A stretch of 52,810 bases of DNA from an uncultured Bacteroidota bacterium (GCA_902802755.1 CADCNH010000023.1:1-52810); one strand, 5' to 3'; positions 31,616 through 39,574 are shown, counted from the stretch's first letter. Program-made: numbers and translations. Notes: generated by a model from the letters alone, not told the origin.

Positions 31616-33139
31616 CTATTCTTCCACTAAATTTGAATAAACCTCATCCTTATACAACGCCAACCGGTTGAGCACCGGGCAGGCCAGGGCCTCGTCAATG
31701 TGAACACTCAGCGCTTTGGCGGTGCACATCGGCACCAGCAATATCCGCTTGTAACCAATAGTAGTTTCGGTGGCTATGGTCTTCCATTCACCATCGGGGG
31801 TCAAAATATCAATATGGAATTTTGAGACTCGCTGTCCCAAAGGAATATATTCCTGAAGCATCACGCGGTTGAAAGTCACCTGCTCGGGAAAGCTCATCAC
31901 CACACTGGCCGAAGTCACGCTGTCATCCACCGTCCAATAGGTATCATAACGGCCATCCAGCAGGTTGAAGACACCATACTCATACTCATTAATATTCCTA
32001 ACTCCATGTACAAAACCTCTTTCCATCCAATAAATATAGGGATGTTTTACGCCACGGATATTTGATGCGGCCATTGTGTAGGCCTTCCGAGTCAGATCTT
32101 CCGAAAAAACCGATTTCAATGCGGCAGCGAATTGCATCAAGCGCAGAGAATCCTCGCGAGCTATCAGTCCCCGCTGGTCGGGCGGCACATTCAGCAGCAA
32201 TAAACCATTGCGGCCTACACTTTGGTAGTAGATGTGCATCAGTTCCTTCACGCTTTTGGGGTGTTCAGTATCGCGATAAAACCAGCCAGGACGGATAGAG
32301 ACATCCACTTCGGCTGGAATCCAACATTTACCATTGCGATTGCCCACAGTTAGCGTATCCTGAGGAGGAGCACCGGCACCAGGGGTATAGCCATCGGTAT
32401 TGAGCAGCGACCAGCAGGTGCGGCCTGCCTTGCCCTCTTCGTTGCCCACCCAGCGGCAACCAGGACCCACATCGCTGAAAATCGAAGCCTGGGGTTGCAA
32501 TTTCTTCACCGTTGCATTAAACAGCGGCCAGTCATACTCCTGACGTTTGCCATTAGGACCTTCTCCGTTAGCCCCATCGAACCACTGCTCAAATATCTCG
32601 CCATATTGCGTCAGCGCGGATTCTAATGTTTTTCTAAACGTTTCGTTATAGGCCGGTGTGCCATACGTAGGCGCGTTCCGGTCCCAAGGCGAAATGTAGA
32701 TGCCGAATCCAAGTTCCTCTTGGCGGCAAGCCTCCGACAGTTCCTTCAATACATCTCCCTTTCCATTGCGCCACGAACTCTGCGCCACGGTATGCTCACT
32801 TTCCGGATTCGGCCACAAACAGAAGCCATCGTGATGCTTAGCGGTGAGGATGATTCCTTTGAACCCAGCGGCTTTGGCAATTTGAGTCCACTGGCGGCAA
32901 TCCAGTTGTGTCGGATTGAAAATATCTTCTATTTCGGTGCCGTCGCCCCACTCTTTTCCCGTGAAGGTATTAGGTCCGAAATGGCAGAACATGTTCATCT
33001 CCATGCGCTGCCACCGCAACTGCGCCTCAGTGGGGACGGGACCGTAGGGTTCAGGCGGTGGTGCCAGTTTGTACGATTGATGGCAGGAAACGAACAGCAA
33101 AAGCAGCAAAAAATAAATATATTTGAGAGAATTTTTCAT
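31616..33139 (-). CDS. GH29 family alpha-L-fucosidase, lipoprotein
   Basis: The 507-residue protein has a lipoprotein signal peptide (lipobox FVSC), so it is probably anchored in a membrane facing the periplasm or surface. The GH29 barrel shows FCHFGPNTFTGKEWGDG, FKGIILTAKHHDGFCLWP, IYISPWDRN and EQWFDGANGEGP, where the Asp of WFDGA is the expected nucleophile. The C-terminal 140 residues (YGVFNLLDGRYDTYWTVDD, then VMLQEYIPLGQRVSKF) resemble an F5/8-type carbohydrate-binding module. GH29 enzymes remove fucose from host glycans or plant polymers. With the GH92 enzyme at 23.7 kb it suggests use of host glycoproteins, although neither lies in a polysaccharide utilisation locus here. Confidence 0.93.
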   Translation of the reverse strand: MKNSLKYIYFLLLLLFVSCHQSYKLAPPPEPYGPVPTEAQLRWQRMEMNMFCHFGPNTFTGKEWGDGTEIEDIFNPTQLDCRQWTQIAKAAGFKGIILTAKHHDGFCLWPNPESEHTVAQSSWRNGKGDVLKELSEACRQEELGFGIYISPWDRNAPTYGTPAYNETFRKTLESALTQYGEIFEQWFDGANGEGPNGKRQEYDWPLFNATVKKLQPQASIFSDVGPGCRWVGNEEGKAGRTCWSLLNTDGYTPGAGAPPQDTLTVGNRNGKCWIPAEVDVSIRPGWFYRDTEHPKSVKELMHIYYQSVGRNGLLLLNVPPDQRGLIAREDSLRLMQFAAALKSVFSEDLTRKAYTMAASNIRGVKHPYIYWMERGFVHGVRNINEYEYGVFNLLDGRYDTYWTVDDSVTSASVVMSFPEQVTFNRVMLQEYIPLGQRVSKFHIDILTPDGEWKTIATETTIGYKRILLVPMCTAKALSVHIDEALACPVLNRLALYKDEVYSNLVEE

Positions 33140-33158
33140 TGCAATAGCTTTTAGATTG

Positions 33159-33166
33159 CAAAGGTA
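33159..33166 (-). promoter_or_regulatory. -7 box of the GH29 gene
   Basis: The minus strand reads TACCTTTG followed by CAA, about 20 bases before the ATG. Confidence 0.65.
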
Positions 33167-33201
33167 GTGATTATTTTAACATAAATCCCTATAAACAATT
33201 C

Positions 33202-33241
33202 GCAAAAATGATAATTATTCAATTTATTTTATTATTTTTGC
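33202..33241 (+). promoter_or_regulatory. HigBA promoter with inverted repeat
   Basis: The -7 box TATTTTTG (33233-33240) lies in the right arm of an inverted repeat, GCAAAAAT (33202-33209) and ATTTTTGC (33234-33241). Antitoxins of the HigA type usually bind palindromes over their own promoter, so this is a candidate operator. Confidence 0.5.
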
Positions 33242-33263
33242 ATCTTGAAAAGGCAATGATACC

Positions 33264-33581
33264 ATGACCATCGAATTTGAAGATAGAGCTTTAGAAGAAC
33301 TTTATACTGAAGGTTTTACAAATAACCACAAGTATAAACGTTTGAGCAGAGATATCGTCAAACGGTACATTAAAGTGGTGAATTACATAAAAGCCGCAAA
33401 TCGAGTGGAAGAACTTTTTCTTATCAATTCTTTACATTACGAAAAGAAAAAAGGTGATCTTAACGGCATAGAAGCAGTAAGGATAAATAATCAATACAGA
33501 TTATTCTTTCATAGTTCACCTGATAAGAATGGTATCATTGTTCACGCATTATTAATTGAAATTTCAAAACACTATGAATAA
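33264..33581 (+). CDS. higB: HigB-like RelE-superfamily toxin
   Basis: The 105-residue protein fits the HigB plasmid-maintenance killer family: a small alpha-beta fold with YKRLSRDIVKRYIKVVNYI in the helical part, LNGIEAVRINNQYRLFFH in the sheet and a C-terminal LLIEISKHYE. Members are ribosome-dependent mRNA interferases. The toxin comes first, as is typical of HigBA, and overlaps the antitoxin gene by eight bases. The conserved core, including Arg in the VRINNQYRL strand, is present, so it looks functional. The start at 33264 follows the -7 box. Confidence 0.9.
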   Translation: MTIEFEDRALEELYTEGFTNNHKYKRLSRDIVKRYIKVVNYIKAANRVEELFLINSLHYEKKKGDLNGIEAVRINNQYRLFFHSSPDKNGIIVHALLIEISKHYE

Positions 33582-33942
33582 GAAAAAACAAATAATCCCA
33601 GCACTTGCAACTCATCCTGGTGAATTAATCAAGGACGAGTTGGTTGAACGGAAAATGACCCAAAAAGAACTCGCTGAGCTAACTGGAATCAAACCCTCCA
33701 TTTTAAGCGAAACCATCAATGGCAAACGTTCCATATCACTTAATGTAGCTGTCGCCCTGGAAAAAGCATTCGGTATTCCAACCCAATACTGGATGAATCT
33801 GCAGACACAATACAACATTGATTCAGCCAAGGTTGCCGAAAAAGATAATCAGCATGAGACCATCGCCGTGACCATACCCGTAAGCGACCGGAATTTATTA
33901 CGTGATTTGGCCTATAAATTCGGATGGGCCTGCATGTTATAA
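33574..33942 (+). CDS. higA: HigA-like XRE family antitoxin
   Basis: The 122-residue protein has the HigA pattern THPGELIKDELVERKMTQKE followed by LAELTGIKPSILSETINGKR, a helix-turn-helix of the XRE type at residues 13-70, and the helix ALEKAFGIPTQYWMNLQ. The C-terminal third is less conserved and may hold the toxin-binding part. The start at 33574 (MNKKKQ) overlaps the end of the toxin gene. It probably represses the promoter at 33233 together with HigB. A nitroreductase gene starts 17 bases later and may be part of the same transcript. Confidence 0.93.
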   Translation: MNKKKQIIPALATHPGELIKDELVERKMTQKELAELTGIKPSILSETINGKRSISLNVAVALEKAFGIPTQYWMNLQTQYNIDSAKVAEKDNQHETIAVTIPVSDRNLLRDLAYKFGWACML

Positions 33943-33958
33943 TTCAAACTATAAATTT

Positions 33959-34600
33959 ATGGCAGACAATTATTTGGAAAACCGATACGACGAGCTTTTC
34001 GGCTCGGGACGGAAGAAAACCGTGGTGAAACACGTGGGGCAGTCGTTAGACACCCTGCTCAAGAAAAACCGCAGCTACCGCGGTTACGACAAAAAGACAG
34101 TCGTGACAGAAGAACAACTGCGCAAAATTGTTGCTGTTAACACACTGCTTCCCTCGGGGCGCAACCAGCAGGCCTTGCGTTTCAAGCTGGTAACCCATGA
34201 CACAGGAGCGGAAAAGGTATTGGCCAACATCAAATTAGGCGGTGCGCTTCCCGAACTTCACCTACCTTTTGAAGGCACCGAACCCGAAGCCTTCATCATC
34301 ATCTGCGGCATCACTCCTGAAAACAAAATTTTGGACATTGACATGGGCATTTCCGCCCAGAGCATGTTGCTCAAAGCCGTGGAGATGGGCCTGAACGGCA
34401 TCATTATCGCCGCCTTCAACAAAGAAAATATCAAACAAGAATTCGACCTTTCCTACGAGCCGTTGCTCATCATCGCCATCGGCAAAGGAGCAGAAAACAT
34501 CCGCTTGGTGGAAATCAATGAGGACGAAAGTCACAAATACTATCGGCAAGACGGCGTTCATTTTGTGCCGAAGGTAAAAGTTGAACAATTGATATTGTAA
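33959..34600 (+). CDS. nitroreductase family protein
   Basis: The 213-residue protein resembles FMN-dependent nitroreductases: RSYRGYDKK and LLPSGRNQQALRF near residues 40-75 (FMN phosphate binding), DIMGIS-like DIDMGISAQSMLLKAVEMGL (the conserved helix near 125) and LLIIAIGKG near the end. These flavoproteins reduce quinones or nitro compounds with NAD(P)H. The N-terminal 25 residues (NYLENRYDELFGSGRKK) are typical of the Bacteroidota subgroup. The start at 33959 follows HigA closely; a 19-residue longer form overlaps higA and is rejected. The natural substrate is unknown. Confidence 0.88.
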   Translation: MADNYLENRYDELFGSGRKKTVVKHVGQSLDTLLKKNRSYRGYDKKTVVTEEQLRKIVAVNTLLPSGRNQQALRFKLVTHDTGAEKVLANIKLGGALPELHLPFEGTEPEAFIIICGITPENKILDIDMGISAQSMLLKAVEMGLNGIIIAAFNKENIKQEFDLSYEPLLIIAIGKGAENIRLVEINEDESHKYYRQDGVHFVPKVKVEQLIL

Positions 34601-34668
34601 AATTCGCGAAACAAACTTCTGAATAAAAATCAGTTATGAAAAATAGAATCCTTTGATAACTGAAAAAA

Positions 34669-34698
34669 CAAAAAAACACCTGCATGATTATCAGGTGC
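34669..34698 (-). terminator. terminator of the tRNA-Val transcript
   Basis: On the minus strand CACCTG, nine bases, CAGGTG is followed by a run of seven T, right after the tRNA 3' end. Confidence 0.85.
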
Positions 34699-34703
34699 TT
34701 GCG

Positions 34704-34778
34704 TGATCTGTACTGGATTTGAACCAGTGACCTCTTGCCTGTCAAGCAAGCGCTCTAAACCAACTGAGCTAACAGATC
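34704..34778 (-). tRNA. tRNA-Val, anticodon GAC
   Basis: On the minus strand the gene forms a full cloverleaf of 75 bases: acceptor GATCTGT with ACAGATC, D arm with AGCTCAGTTGGT, anticodon stem CTTGC with GCAAG around TTGACAG, and T arm CTGGTTCAAATCCAG. The loop puts GAC at positions 34-36, reading GUC and GUU (valine). The CCA end is not encoded. It has its own promoter and terminator. Confidence 0.93.
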
Positions 34779-34791
34779 GTAAAATCGGCGG

Positions 34792-34799
34792 CAAAAATA
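34792..34799 (-). promoter_or_regulatory. -7 box of the tRNA-Val gene
   Basis: The minus strand reads TATTTTTG followed by CC, 13 bases before the mature 5' end. Confidence 0.65.
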
Positions 34800-34828
34800 C
34801 GGAATTTTTTCGAATAAAAAGCAGTTTT

Positions 34829-35131
34829 ATGAAAAAAGTGAAAATTACGGCCATCCGCAAAGTCTGGTATCAGGATTTATCAGCAAAATACGAAAACCCC
34901 ATTGAGCACAGCTGCGACATTGAGGAAGGACAGGTTTTTATTTCCTGCGATGGGCAAAAACCCGAAGGCTTGTGCGACAGTGCCTGGGAAAGCATGAGCC
35001 AATTTGTAATTGAACTGGCTAATGGCGGTGGCAATTTCTTCGACGGTTGGATGAAGAACCCCCATTCCGCCATGATTTCCTGCAACGACGGCTTCCGCCC
35101 GGTGAGCTTCCTGTTGGAAACAATCGAGTAG
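34829..35131 (+). CDS. TIGR04076 family protein
   Basis: The 100-residue protein matches the TIGR04076 pattern: an N-terminal KVKITAIRK strand, CDIEEGQVF, CDGQKPEGLCDSAWESM and a final CNDGFRPVSFLLE. The family is widespread in anaerobes and has no assigned function; its conserved cysteines suggest metal binding or redox chemistry. The start at 34829 (MKKVKITA) is chosen since the open frame upstream is the antisense of the tRNA gene. No clear promoter box was found ahead of it. Confidence 0.8.
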   Translation: MKKVKITAIRKVWYQDLSAKYENPIEHSCDIEEGQVFISCDGQKPEGLCDSAWESMSQFVIELANGGGNFFDGWMKNPHSAMISCNDGFRPVSFLLETIE

Positions 35132-35297
35132 AGACACTTTGCATTGCAATTCTACAAACTGGGACTCGGCTTTCCACACCCGATAAAGAAGCGCCATGAC
35201 ACATCTCTACATACCCACAAAAACATTGTAAAGGTGCTGTGCACCACATCTCCACAATAAAATTTCATAAGACAGCGTTTATTTCAAGAACTTTTTG

Positions 35298-35305
35298 TAA
35301 CTTTG
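35298..35305 (+). promoter_or_regulatory. -7 box of the rfbB-purA transcript
   Basis: TAACTTTG followed by CAA, about 50 bases before the rfbB start. Confidence 0.65.
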
Positions 35306-35357
35306 CAAAAAGTTTCCGTGAACAAACGGAATCGTTCTTCAATAGATTATTATAGCA

Positions 35358-36410
35358 ATGAAAAAAATCTTAATCACAGGAGGAGCCGGATTTATCGGTT
35401 CACACGTTGTGCGCTTGTTTGTCAACAAATACCCGCATTACGACATTTATAATTTGGATGCGCTGACCTACGCCGGCAATTTGGAAAATCTGACCGACAT
35501 CGACCAGAAATCCAATTACCATTTCATCAAAGGTAACATTGTGGATGGTGATTTTATCCAAAAAATCTTCGAAGAACACCAATTTGACGGAGTTATCCAC
35601 CTGGCCGCCGAGTCACATGTGGACCGCTCCATCGAGAATCCCATGGAGTTTATCTTCACCAATGTGGTGGGTACGGTGAATCTGCTGAATGCCGCCAAAA
35701 ATATATGGAAAAACAACACTGAGAGAAAACGTTTCTACCATATTTCCACAGATGAAGTATATGGTTCATTAGGCGAAACGGGCTCCTTTAAGGAAACCAC
35801 CCCGTACAGTCCGCATAGTCCATATTCAGCCGCAAAGGCCAGCTCCGACCATTTTGTACGCGCTTATCACGACACCTACGGACTGCCAACTGTGATTTCA
35901 AATTGCTCCAACAACTATGGCCCCAACCAGTTCCCCGAAAAGTTGCTGCCTCTGTTCATCAACAATATCAAGCATGGCAAACCCCTTCCTGTTTATGGCA
36001 AGGGACTCAATGTGCGTGACTGGTTGTATGTGGAGGACCATGCCAACGCCATCGACACCATCTTCCATTATGGTAAAAACGGCGAGACCTACAATATCGG
36101 AGGCAACAACGAATGGCGAAACATTGATATCATCAAAAAACTGATAGAAATCGTGGATGCCAAATTGGGCAGACCTGCCGGCACTTCCCTGTCGCTGATC
36201 ACCTACGTCACCGACCGCGCCGGCCATGACCTGCGCTACGCCATCGACGCCACCAAACTCAAAACCGAGCTGGGCTGGGAACCGAAAATCAAGTTCACCG
36301 AGGGCTTTGAGAAAACCGTTGACTGGTACCTGGCCAACGAGGAATGGCTTAACCATGTGACCTCTGGGGCTTACGTTGACTACTATCATAAGATGTATGA
36401 CAACCGATAA
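35358..36410 (+). CDS. rfbB: dTDP-glucose 4,6-dehydratase
   Basis: The 350-residue extended short-chain dehydrogenase has GGAGFIGSHVVR at the NAD-binding start, HLAAESHVDRS, the catalytic TDEVYGS and YSAAKASSDHFVRAY (Tyr and Lys), NCSNNYGPNQFPEKLLPLF and GLNVRDWLYVEDHA. It makes dTDP-4-keto-6-deoxyglucose, the precursor of dTDP-rhamnose and related sugars for surface glycans. The usual partners (rfbA, rfbC, rfbD) are not in the window. purA follows 40 bases downstream and may share its promoter, an unusual pairing without obvious pathway logic. Confidence 0.96.
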   Translation: MKKILITGGAGFIGSHVVRLFVNKYPHYDIYNLDALTYAGNLENLTDIDQKSNYHFIKGNIVDGDFIQKIFEEHQFDGVIHLAAESHVDRSIENPMEFIFTNVVGTVNLLNAAKNIWKNNTERKRFYHISTDEVYGSLGETGSFKETTPYSPHSPYSAAKASSDHFVRAYHDTYGLPTVISNCSNNYGPNQFPEKLLPLFINNIKHGKPLPVYGKGLNVRDWLYVEDHANAIDTIFHYGKNGETYNIGGNNEWRNIDIIKKLIEIVDAKLGRPAGTSLSLITYVTDRAGHDLRYAIDATKLKTELGWEPKIKFTEGFEKTVDWYLANEEWLNHVTSGAYVDYYHKMYDNR

Positions 36411-36450
36411 AAAAACTTCAACACACAAATCTCAAACATATTTATAGGTA

Positions 36451-37719
36451 ATGAAATGTGACATTTTATTAGGATTGCAATGGGGAGACGAAGGCAAAGG
36501 CAAGATAGTGGATGTGATGACTCCCCGTTATGATGTGATTGCCCGTTTCCAGGGCGGTCCCAATGCCGGACACTCACTCGAATTCAACGGCATCAAACAC
36601 GTTTTGCATATCATTCCTTCTGGAATTTTCCATAAGGATAAAATCAATATCATCGGCAACGGCGTTGTGATTGACCCGTGCATTTTCGAAGAAGAAATCA
36701 ACGCTTTGGTCAAGATGGGACTGAACCCTGTTTCCAACTTGCTGATATCCAAGAAGGCACACCTGATTCTGCCCACCCACAGACTATTGGATGCCGCCCA
36801 GGAAGCACAGAAAGGCAAGGACAAAATCGGATCAACACTCAAAGGCATCGGCCCAACATACACCGACAAGACAGCCCGTAACGGCTTGCGTGTGATTGAT
36901 ACCATGTCGCCCGATTTTACCGCAAGATACAACGCTTTGACCACGCTGCACAAAAAGATGCTCAAAATGTATGAGTTCGATTATTCGGAAGTACTGCCGA
37001 AAATGGAACTGAACTTTTTTGAGGCTCTCAACTGCTTAAAACAATTCAAATTCATTGACAATGAATATGAAGTCAGCGAATACCTCGATAACCGCAAGAG
37101 TGTCTTGGCTGAAGGTGCACAAGGAACTTTGTTGGATCTTGAGTTCGGCAGCTATCCTTTTGTCACCTCCTCCAACACCATTGCTGCTGGTGCTTTCACA
37201 GGTTTAGGTTTAGCCCCCAGCAAAGTCGGCAAGGTTATCGGTATTGTCAAGGCTTACTGCACCCGTGTCGGTAGCGGTCCCTTCCCCACAGAATTGTTCG
37301 ATGCCACAGGTGAGACACTGCGTACCCAAGGCAACGAATTCGGTGCCACCACTGGTCGCCCACGTCGTTGTGGTTGGCTGGACTTAGTGGCCCTGAAATA
37401 TGCCATTATGGTGAACGGAGTAACAGAAATCGCCCTCACCAAAGCCGATGTCATGTCCAACTTCGAGACCATCAACATCTGTACCGCATACAAAATCAAT
37501 GGCGAGATCACTACCCGCTTCCCCAGCGAAAGCGATGCACCCATCGAACCTGTGCTTACCCCCTTCAAAGGCTGGCAACAGGACATCAGCCAAGCGAAAA
37601 CCTACGATGAACTGCCCCTTGAATTCAAAATGTACATCCAATACATTGAAAAAGAAACGGGCACAAAGATTTCCATCGTGTCAGTAGGACCAGACAGAGA
37701 AGCAACGATATTCAGATAA
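36451..37719 (+). CDS. purA: adenylosuccinate synthetase
   Basis: The 422-residue enzyme joins IMP and aspartate with GTP in AMP synthesis. Signatures are LLGLQWGDEGKGKIVD at the N-terminus, FQGGPNAGHSLEFNG, GSTLKGIGPTYTDKTARNGL, EGAQGTLLDLEFGSYPFVTS, GPFPTEL and TTGRPRRCGWLD. The length is normal and all parts are present. The cytosolic enzyme is expected to be essential when purines are scarce. A repeat-rich gap of 184 bases follows it. Confidence 0.98.
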   Translation: MKCDILLGLQWGDEGKGKIVDVMTPRYDVIARFQGGPNAGHSLEFNGIKHVLHIIPSGIFHKDKINIIGNGVVIDPCIFEEEINALVKMGLNPVSNLLISKKAHLILPTHRLLDAAQEAQKGKDKIGSTLKGIGPTYTDKTARNGLRVIDTMSPDFTARYNALTTLHKKMLKMYEFDYSEVLPKMELNFFEALNCLKQFKFIDNEYEVSEYLDNRKSVLAEGAQGTLLDLEFGSYPFVTSSNTIAAGAFTGLGLAPSKVGKVIGIVKAYCTRVGSGPFPTELFDATGETLRTQGNEFGATTGRPRRCGWLDLVALKYAIMVNGVTEIALTKADVMSNFETINICTAYKINGEITTRFPSESDAPIEPVLTPFKGWQQDISQAKTYDELPLEFKMYIQYIEKETGTKISIVSVGPDREATIFR

Positions 37720-37878
37720 TCTGCAAATTAGTTAATTAGCAAATGTGCAAATGAATTTAATGTGCCAATGTGCCAAGTAAATTTGCAAATGTGATAATTT
37801 TTCAGGGGAATTGCTACGCAGGGGAGTCTCACGCTTCGCGTTCGAGGGGAGTTTCGCACTGCGTGCTAAAGGGGAGTT
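37719..37878. repeat. AT-rich TTAGTTAATTAGC repeat followed by GGGGAG-spaced repeat
   Basis: The first half repeats GCAAATTAGTTAATTAGCAA-type units with GTGCCAATGTGCCAA. The second half has GGGGA(G) cores near 37805, 37821, 37846 and 37871, separated by spacers such as CTCACGCTTCGCGTTCGA. The second half closely resembles 9119-9192. No terminator of the usual type was found for purA. Confidence 0.65.
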
Positions 37879-37903
37879 TATAGAGGAAAAACAAACTTAA
37901 AAT

Positions 37904-38089
37904 ATGCGAAAAAAATCATTTTTCATACTAATTTTGGCAATGGCATTTCTGTTGGCAGGGTGTGCGCCGAAAGTGATTGGCAAGCGAAAGCACAAGAAAA
38001 TTCGTGACTGCGGATGCGAATTGCTGCAAGGAAAAAATGATTGTCAAAATGCGGAAATCGCTTATTTTTCCGAGATTGAAGACGAATAA
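37904..38089 (+). CDS. small predicted lipoprotein
   Basis: The 61-residue product has a lipoprotein signal peptide with lipobox LLAGC, leaving a mature peptide of about 42 residues with a Lys/Arg-rich centre (KVIGKRKHKKIRDCGCELL) and an acidic tail. Three further cysteines could form a disulfide or bind metal. Small proteins of this kind are common before infC-type genes in the phylum but have no known role. The ATG at 37904 follows the repeat; no clear promoter box is visible. Confidence 0.7.
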   Translation: MRKKSFFILILAMAFLLAGCAPKVIGKRKHKKIRDCGCELLQGKNDCQNAEIAYFSEIEDE

Positions 38090-38110
38090 AACGGATTTAT
38101 CATATACCGT

Positions 38111-38140
38111 TGTAGAGACGTGCCGTGGCGCGTCTCTACA
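38111..38140. repeat. palindrome TGTAGAGACG / CGTCTCTACA
   Basis: Ten-base perfect arms around a ten-base loop. It is of the kind seen as a dispersed palindrome in many genomes; the CGCG-TC-CTACA part recurs at about 27663-27677. It may also end the transcript of the small lipoprotein. Confidence 0.7.
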
Positions 38141-38199
38141 GAAAAATACGGCAGAAAATAAATTTATCAACAGTGGGTGTTTCGCATTGAAAAAAAGTG

Positions 38200-38207
38200 T
38201 ATTTTTG
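38200..38207 (+). promoter_or_regulatory. -7 box of the infC operon
   Basis: TATTTTTG followed by CGCCC. The only standard in-frame start ahead of infC, GTG at 38197, would overlap this box, so translation must begin downstream. Confidence 0.75.
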
Positions 38208-38246
38208 CGCCCAATTTTTTAATACAAAAGATATTAACCAAAAGAA

Positions 38247-38262
38247 AGGAGAAAAGCTTATC
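38247..38262 (+). promoter_or_regulatory. Shine-Dalgarno sequence and AUC start of infC
   Basis: AGGAG (38247-38251) lies eight bases before ATC (38260-38262). It is part of AAAAGAAAGGAGAAA, which is repeated exactly before rplT. Confidence 0.7.
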
Positions 38263-38820
38263 GCAACGCAAGTCACAAATTCCGGTCCACGTCGTCCGCT
38301 TCCCAACAAAAAAAAGGAAGCTGCGCACCGTATCAACCAGTACATCACGTCACCTATTGTGCGTGTTGTAGGTGAAAATTTCGAGCCGAAAATCTGTTCC
38401 TTAAAGGAAGCTTTGGATTTGGCAGACCAGTTTGAATTGGATTTGGTGGAAATCTCCCCCCAAGCCAATCCGCCGGTATGCAAAATCATGGATTACCAAA
38501 AATTCCTTTACGAACAGAAGAAAAAGCAGAAGGAAATCAAGCAAAAATCGGCCAAAATTGTCATCAAGGAAATCCGTTTGGGACCCCAGACCGATGACCA
38601 TGATTTTGAATTCAAATGCAATCATGCCATCCGCTTCCTGAAAGAAGGCTGCAAGGTCAAGGTTGACGTGTTTTTCAAAGGCCGTTCCATTGTCTATAAA
38701 GACCAAGGAGAGCTCATCCTGCTAAAATTTGCCCAAGCGGTTGAGGAGTACGGCAAACCGGAACAAATGCCCAAGTTGGAGGGTAAGCGCATGATGATTG
38801 TCATCAATCCTAAAAAATAA
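38260..38820 (+). CDS. infC: translation initiation factor IF-3, AUC start
   Basis: IF-3 binds the 30S subunit and checks start codon and initiator tRNA. The 186-residue product has the N-domain (HRINQYITSPIVRVVGENFE, LDLVEISPQANPPVCKIMDY), the Lys-rich linker (LYEQKKKQKEIKQKSA) and the C-domain (EIRLGPQTDDHDF, VDVFFKGRSIVYKDQG). Between the -7 box and these domains there is no ATG, GTG or TTG in frame; the best start is ATC at 38260, preceded by AGGAG. Rare start codons on infC are known in other bacteria and let IF-3 limit its own synthesis. The gene leads the classical infC-rpmI-rplT operon. Confidence 0.94.
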   Translation: MATQVTNSGPRRPLPNKKKEAAHRINQYITSPIVRVVGENFEPKICSLKEALDLADQFELDLVEISPQANPPVCKIMDYQKFLYEQKKKQKEIKQKSAKIVIKEIRLGPQTDDHDFEFKCNHAIRFLKEGCKVKVDVFFKGRSIVYKDQGELILLKFAQAVEEYGKPEQMPKLEGKRMMIVINPKK

Positions 38821-38868
38821 AGAGAAATTGCAATAAACTCATAGATATTAACCTTAAAAATCAGAGAA

Positions 38869-39066
38869 ATGCCAAAAATTAAAACCAAATCGGCTGCCAA
38901 GAAAAGATTCACTTTGACGGGTACCGGTAAAGTAAGAAGACATCACGCTTATCATAGCCACATTCTTACGAAAAAAACTACCAAAAGAAAACGTAACCTG
39001 GCTTATAGCACCATCGCTGACAAAGTCAACGAACACACCATCAAGGAAATGTTGGGCCAGTGCTAA
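38869..39066 (+). CDS. rpmI: 50S ribosomal protein L35 (bL35)
   Basis: The 65-residue protein is a typical bL35: [40 protein letters not shown] and a short C-terminal helix. It is very basic and has normal length. It lies 48 bases after infC and 82 bases before rplT in the standard order, so it is part of one operon. Confidence 0.98.
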   Translation: MPKIKTKSAAKKRFTLTGTGKVRRHHAYHSHILTKKTTKRKRNLAYSTIADKVNEHTIKEMLGQC

Positions 39067-39137
39067 AAAAAAATTTATTAACTTTACTATCAGCACGAAA
39101 AGAGTTTAGACAGCACTAAACCGCTGACGTAAAAAGA

Positions 39138-39143
39138 AAGGAG
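39138..39143 (+). promoter_or_regulatory. Shine-Dalgarno sequence of rplT
   Basis: AAGGAG five bases before the ATG, inside the same AAAAGAAAGGAGAAA element that precedes infC. Strong Shine-Dalgarno sequences are rare elsewhere in this window. Confidence 0.75.
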
Positions 39144-39148
39144 AAATT

Positions 39149-39493
39149 ATGCCAAGATCAGTAAATCATGTTGCTTCAAGAGCAAGAAGAAAAAAGATTT
39201 TGAACCGTACCAAAGGGTACTTCGGAAAGCGTAAAAACGTCTGGACCGTTGCCAAGAACACTTGGGAAAAGGGACAACAATATGCTTACCGTGACAGAAA
39301 GGCCAAAAAAGGCGCTTTCAGAAGTTTGTGGATTACCCGTATCAACGCGGGCGTTCGCGAATATGGCTTGTCATACTCAGCATTCATGGGTATGCTTTCA
39401 AAGAAGGGCGTTGCCTTGAACCGCAAAGCTCTCGCCGACCTCGCAATGAATAATCCCGAGGCATTCAAGGCTATTGTTGACTTAGTAAAATAA
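39149..39493 (+). CDS. rplT: 50S ribosomal protein L20 (bL20)
   Basis: The 114-residue protein is bL20: [71 protein letters not shown]. It is needed early in 50S assembly. In other bacteria L20 represses the operon by binding its own leader; the 82-base gap before it could hold such a site but no clear pseudoknot could be confirmed by eye. A terminator follows 43 bases after the stop. Confidence 0.98.
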   Translation: MPRSVNHVASRARRKKILNRTKGYFGKRKNVWTVAKNTWEKGQQYAYRDRKAKKGAFRSLWITRINAGVREYGLSYSAFMGMLSKKGVALNRKALADLAMNNPEAFKAIVDLVK

Positions 39494-39536
39494 GCATCAG
39501 CAACAAACATTATTAAGTAATTGAGTTTTTTGCAAT

Positions 39537-39566
39537 AAAAAGGGCTGTTCCAGCCCTTTTTTTTTG
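39537..39566 (+). terminator. terminator of the infC operon
   Basis: AAAAGGGCTG and CAGCCCTTTT around a three-base loop, with a run of nine or more T. It abuts the ruvA -7 box. Confidence 0.88.
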
Positions 39567-39574
39567 TACCTTTG
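39567..39574 (+). promoter_or_regulatory. -7 box of the ruvA-sprA transcript
   Basis: TACCTTTG followed by CACC, directly after the terminator T-run; the start at 39597 is 22 bases downstream. Confidence 0.7.

Noticed and set aside
34703..34828. Upstream extension of the TIGR04076 gene
   Set aside because: It is the antisense of the tRNA-Val gene and its leader, and the family N-terminus begins at 34829.
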